Assembly: GCA_039811865.1 (NCBI GenBank)
Contig: JBDHZK010000036.1
Span: 1-19,862, forward strand
Direction of reading: 5' to 3'
Source: JBDHZK01 sp039811865
Lineage (GTDB): Bacteria; Actinomycetota; Actinomycetes; Propionibacteriales; Propionibacteriaceae
Length of the DNA stretch: 19,862 nt
The notes below the pieces were generated by a model. That model ran no database searches and had not been told where the DNA came from. It saw nothing but the letters and a program-made list of their open reading frames with translations. The number at the start of each line of letters is the position of its first letter. The stretch's first letter is position 1. A program made the translations under genes and the position numbers. This document shows, piece after piece, positions 16,974 through 19,862 of this stretch.

Positions 16974-16991
16974 GAGCACCATTTCTTCGGG

Positions 16992-17288
16992 TCAGCCGGC
17001 GCAATCCACGCAGAACTCCAAGTTGCCTCGGCGTTCGGCGATCTGGCTGCGGTGCTTGACCAAGAAGCACCCGGCACAAGTGAACTCATCGGCTTGGCGC
17101 GGGAGGACGCGGACCGTCAACTCCTCGTGGGAGAGGTCCGCTCCCGGTAATTCGAACGACTCGGCCGCTTCGACCTCGTCTTCGTCGACCTTCCCGGAGT
17201 TCTTGTCGTTGCGCCGGGTCTTGAGTTCCTCAATGCTGTCTTCGCTCTCCTCGTCGGTCTTGCGAGGGGCGTCGTAATCGGTCGCCAT
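16992..17288 (-). CDS. DUF4193 zinc-ribbon protein
   Basis: The product is 98 residues, the usual DUF4193 length. It starts MATDYDAPRKTDEESEDSIEE (N-terminal acidic part, trimmed here to MATDYDAPRKTDEESEDS), continues ELKTRRNDKNSGKVDEDE, and ends in a four-cysteine zinc-ribbon pattern: C71 and C74 (CAGC), C93 and C96 (CVDC). The C-terminal half, FTCAGCFLVKHRSQIAE, is diagnostic. The family is actinobacterial and its function is unknown; the ribbon suggests nucleic-acid or RNA-polymerase contact, but that is speculation. ATG at 17288 is preceded by GGAAGGAA, fixing the start. The 179 bases upstream, as far as the fumarase stop, hold a TTGACG (17404-17409, minus strand) but no -10 at proper spacing. 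Confidence 0.93.
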   Translation of the reverse strand: MATDYDAPRKTDEESEDSIEELKTRRNDKNSGKVDEDEVEAAESFELPGADLSHEELTVRVLPRQADEFTCAGCFLVKHRSQIAERRGNLEFCVDCAG

Positions 17289-17467
17289 GGTTCCTTCCGT
17301 GTCGTCTCGCCGGGGCACGTGGGACACCGAAGCCATCCACCCGATCCCCCGACGGTGAGCTCAACCCCCAGCCGGCTGAGCCCGCACGCATACCTATCAC
17401 ATCCGTCAAGCCCCGAACGCGCAGCCGCCGATTACGCGGACCTGCTGGATACAACGCCGAGCCTGGC

Positions 17468-18862
<1,395 letters not shown>

Positions 18863-18897
18863 GGCCCTATTAACTCCCGCGGCTGCGCCGAGTTCAA
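18863..18897 (-). promoter_or_regulatory. Leaderless sigma-70-type promoter of fumC
   Basis: On the minus strand TTGAAC (18892-18897) and GTTAAT (18869-18874) are separated by exactly 17 bases, and the -10 ends 6 bases before the ATG. This is the most complete promoter of the leaderless type in the window. Its -35 lies back-to-back with the region expected to hold the sepH -35. Confidence 0.55.
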
Positions 18898-18921
18898 TAA
18901 CGTCGCCGCGACCGGGCAGGA

Positions 18922-18927
18922 TAGGTT
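18922..18927 (+). promoter_or_regulatory. -10 hexamer of sepH
   Basis: TAGGTT, identical to the hexamer upstream of the DUF3093 gene, ends 11 bases before the sepH ATG. Transcripts would have a leader of about 5 bases, effectively leaderless. The -35 position (about 18899-18904) is poorly matched. Confidence 0.4.
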
Positions 18928-18938
18928 GCGCACACGGC

Positions 18939-19862
18939 ATGCTCGAAGAAACGGTCCGATCGATGCGCATTGCGCGGCCCATGGGTCTGAGCCCTGACGG
19001 GCGCTTCCTCCTCGTGGTCACCGATCGCGGCGAGGAGATCGGCGTCCGCGCCGACGAGCGGCTGCGAGCAGCAATCCGGGGCGACCGCCCCCGACTCGGA
19101 CAACTGGAGATCGACATGGAAAGCGCACTGCGGCCACGAGACATTCAGGCCCGCGTCCGCGCCGGCGAATCCCTGGAGGACGTCGCGAAGGCGGCGGGCG
19201 TCCCGATCGAGAAGATCGAGCCCTACGCTGCGCCGGTGATCGCCGAGCGCGATCACGTGGCCGGCTTGGCTCAGGCAGCCCCGGTGCGCCGTGCCGGCGA
19301 GAACGCCAGCAACCGGACGCTGCGCACGGTCATCTTCGAACGCCTGGTCAGCCGCGGGGTCGACGTCGACGAGGTGAGCTGGAACGCCTGGCGCATCGAG
19401 AACCGCAAGTGGGCCGTGAAGGCCAGCTACGCCTCGGGCAGCGCCACTCGCGAAGCGCTGTTCCATTACGACCAGAACGGGCGCTTCAGCGTCGCCGCCG
19501 ACGACGACGCGCGCTGGTTGATCGGCGAGCAGTCCCCCGCCCACGGCCCCCAGCCGGGTCGTCGTCGCCGCGTCGACGACCCGGACTCCGAGCCGACGCT
19601 GGACCTGAACGACGAGCTGGCCATCGTGCGGGCCGTCCAGGTCGAACGCATCCCCGATGAAGATCCGAGTGGCACCGATACCGTCGATGCGTACACACCG
19701 CTCGAACTCGAAGAGGTCGACGGCGTCTACGACATGGTCCCCGCCGGGCAGACCGAGATGGACGTCCTCTACGACATGCTGTCCAGCTTCGACGAGGACT
19801 CGGTGCAGATCTACGCCGGGCTGACCCAACCGATCGTCCTGGATTCCGATCCGCCGGCCAGC
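18939..19862 (+). CDS. sepH: Septation protein SepH (DUF3071), 3' end outside the window
   Basis: The open frame gives 308 residues without a stop and runs off the right edge, so the C-terminus is missing. SepH is an actinobacterial cell-division protein that binds FtsZ and promotes protofilament assembly at the septum. The DUF3071 core is clear: DERLRAAIRGDRPRLGQLEI (39-58), MESALRPRDIQARVRAGESL (60-79) and DVAKAAGVPIEKIEPYAAPV (81-100), the helix-turn-helix-like part, then IAERDHVAGLAQAAPVRR. A second conserved block has WNAWRIENRKWAVKASYASG followed by EALFHYDQNGRF and WLIGEQ. The rest is acidic and variable. ATG at 18939 is preferred; an ATG at 18963 is a close alternative, since the usual N-terminus begins near MRIARPMGLSPDG. 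It is divergent from fumC. Confidence 0.93.
   Translation, partial: MLEETVRSMRIARPMGLSPDGRFLLVVTDRGEEIGVRADERLRAAIRGDRPRLGQLEIDMESALRPRDIQARVRAGESLEDVAKAAGVPIEKIEPYAAPVIAERDHVAGLAQAAPVRRAGENASNRTLRTVIFERLVSRGVDVDEVSWNAWRIENRKWAVKASYASGSATREALFHYDQNGRFSVAADDDARWLIGEQSPAHGPQPGRRRRVDDPDSEPTLDLNDELAIVRAVQVERIPDEDPSGTDTVDAYTPLELEEVDGVYDMVPAGQTEMDVLYDMLSSFDEDSVQIYAGLTQPIVLDSDPPAS

Noticed and set aside
18894..19829. Minus-strand open frame opposite sepH
   Set aside because: The plus strand encodes a clear DUF3071 protein in this stretch; the minus-strand frame has no recognisable domain.

Overview
The window is chromosomal DNA from a high-GC Gram-positive bacterium (Actinomycetota). The case rests on lineage-typical families (DUF3093, DUF3710, DUF4193, DUF4235, SepH), frequent GTG starts, and a gene order that matches, from memory, the Mycobacterium tuberculosis block Rv2689c-Rv2699c: TrmA-like methyltransferase, APC permease, ceoB, ceoC, OB-fold protein, DUF3710, dut, DUF3093, DUF4193. 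A Propionibacteriales-type organism is possible, but I cannot fix the genus. I see no mobile element, rRNA, tRNA, CRISPR array or phage gene. Coding density is high and no gene-free stretch exceeds about 180 bases.

Layout. (1) 1-4823: an unrecognised polytopic membrane protein (+) converges on dxs (-). Upstream of dxs on the same strand lie a 193-residue protein of unknown function and a small membrane protein. (2) 4971-6541: a HIT-family protein (+) overlaps tail-to-tail with a YihY/BrkB-type membrane protein (-). (3) 6674-12643 (-): aconitase, a TrmA/RlmD-type RNA methyltransferase and a KimA-type potassium permease. (4) 12786-14141 (+): two TrkA/CeoB-CeoC-type RCK proteins, divergent from the permease. 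(5) 14150-16504 (-): a tight DUF3093-dut-DUF3710-OB-fold operon. (6) 16612-17288: DUF4235 (+) and DUF4193 (-) converge on a strong palindromic terminator. (7) 17468-19862: class II fumarase (-) and sepH (+) share a divergent promoter region; sepH runs off the right edge.

Functions are mostly housekeeping: isoprenoid precursors (Dxs), TCA cycle (aconitase, fumarase), potassium homeostasis (KimA-like with two RCK proteins), nucleotide hygiene (dUTPase), RNA modification and cell division (SepH). The most interesting signals are regulatory. A near-perfect LexA/SOS box abuts the -10 of the unknown 193-residue gene upstream of dxs. A perfect 18-bp palindrome lies in the aconitase leader. Genes lacking a Shine-Dalgarno sequence consistently carry a -10-like hexamer 6-7 bases before the start codon, which suggests leaderless transcripts.
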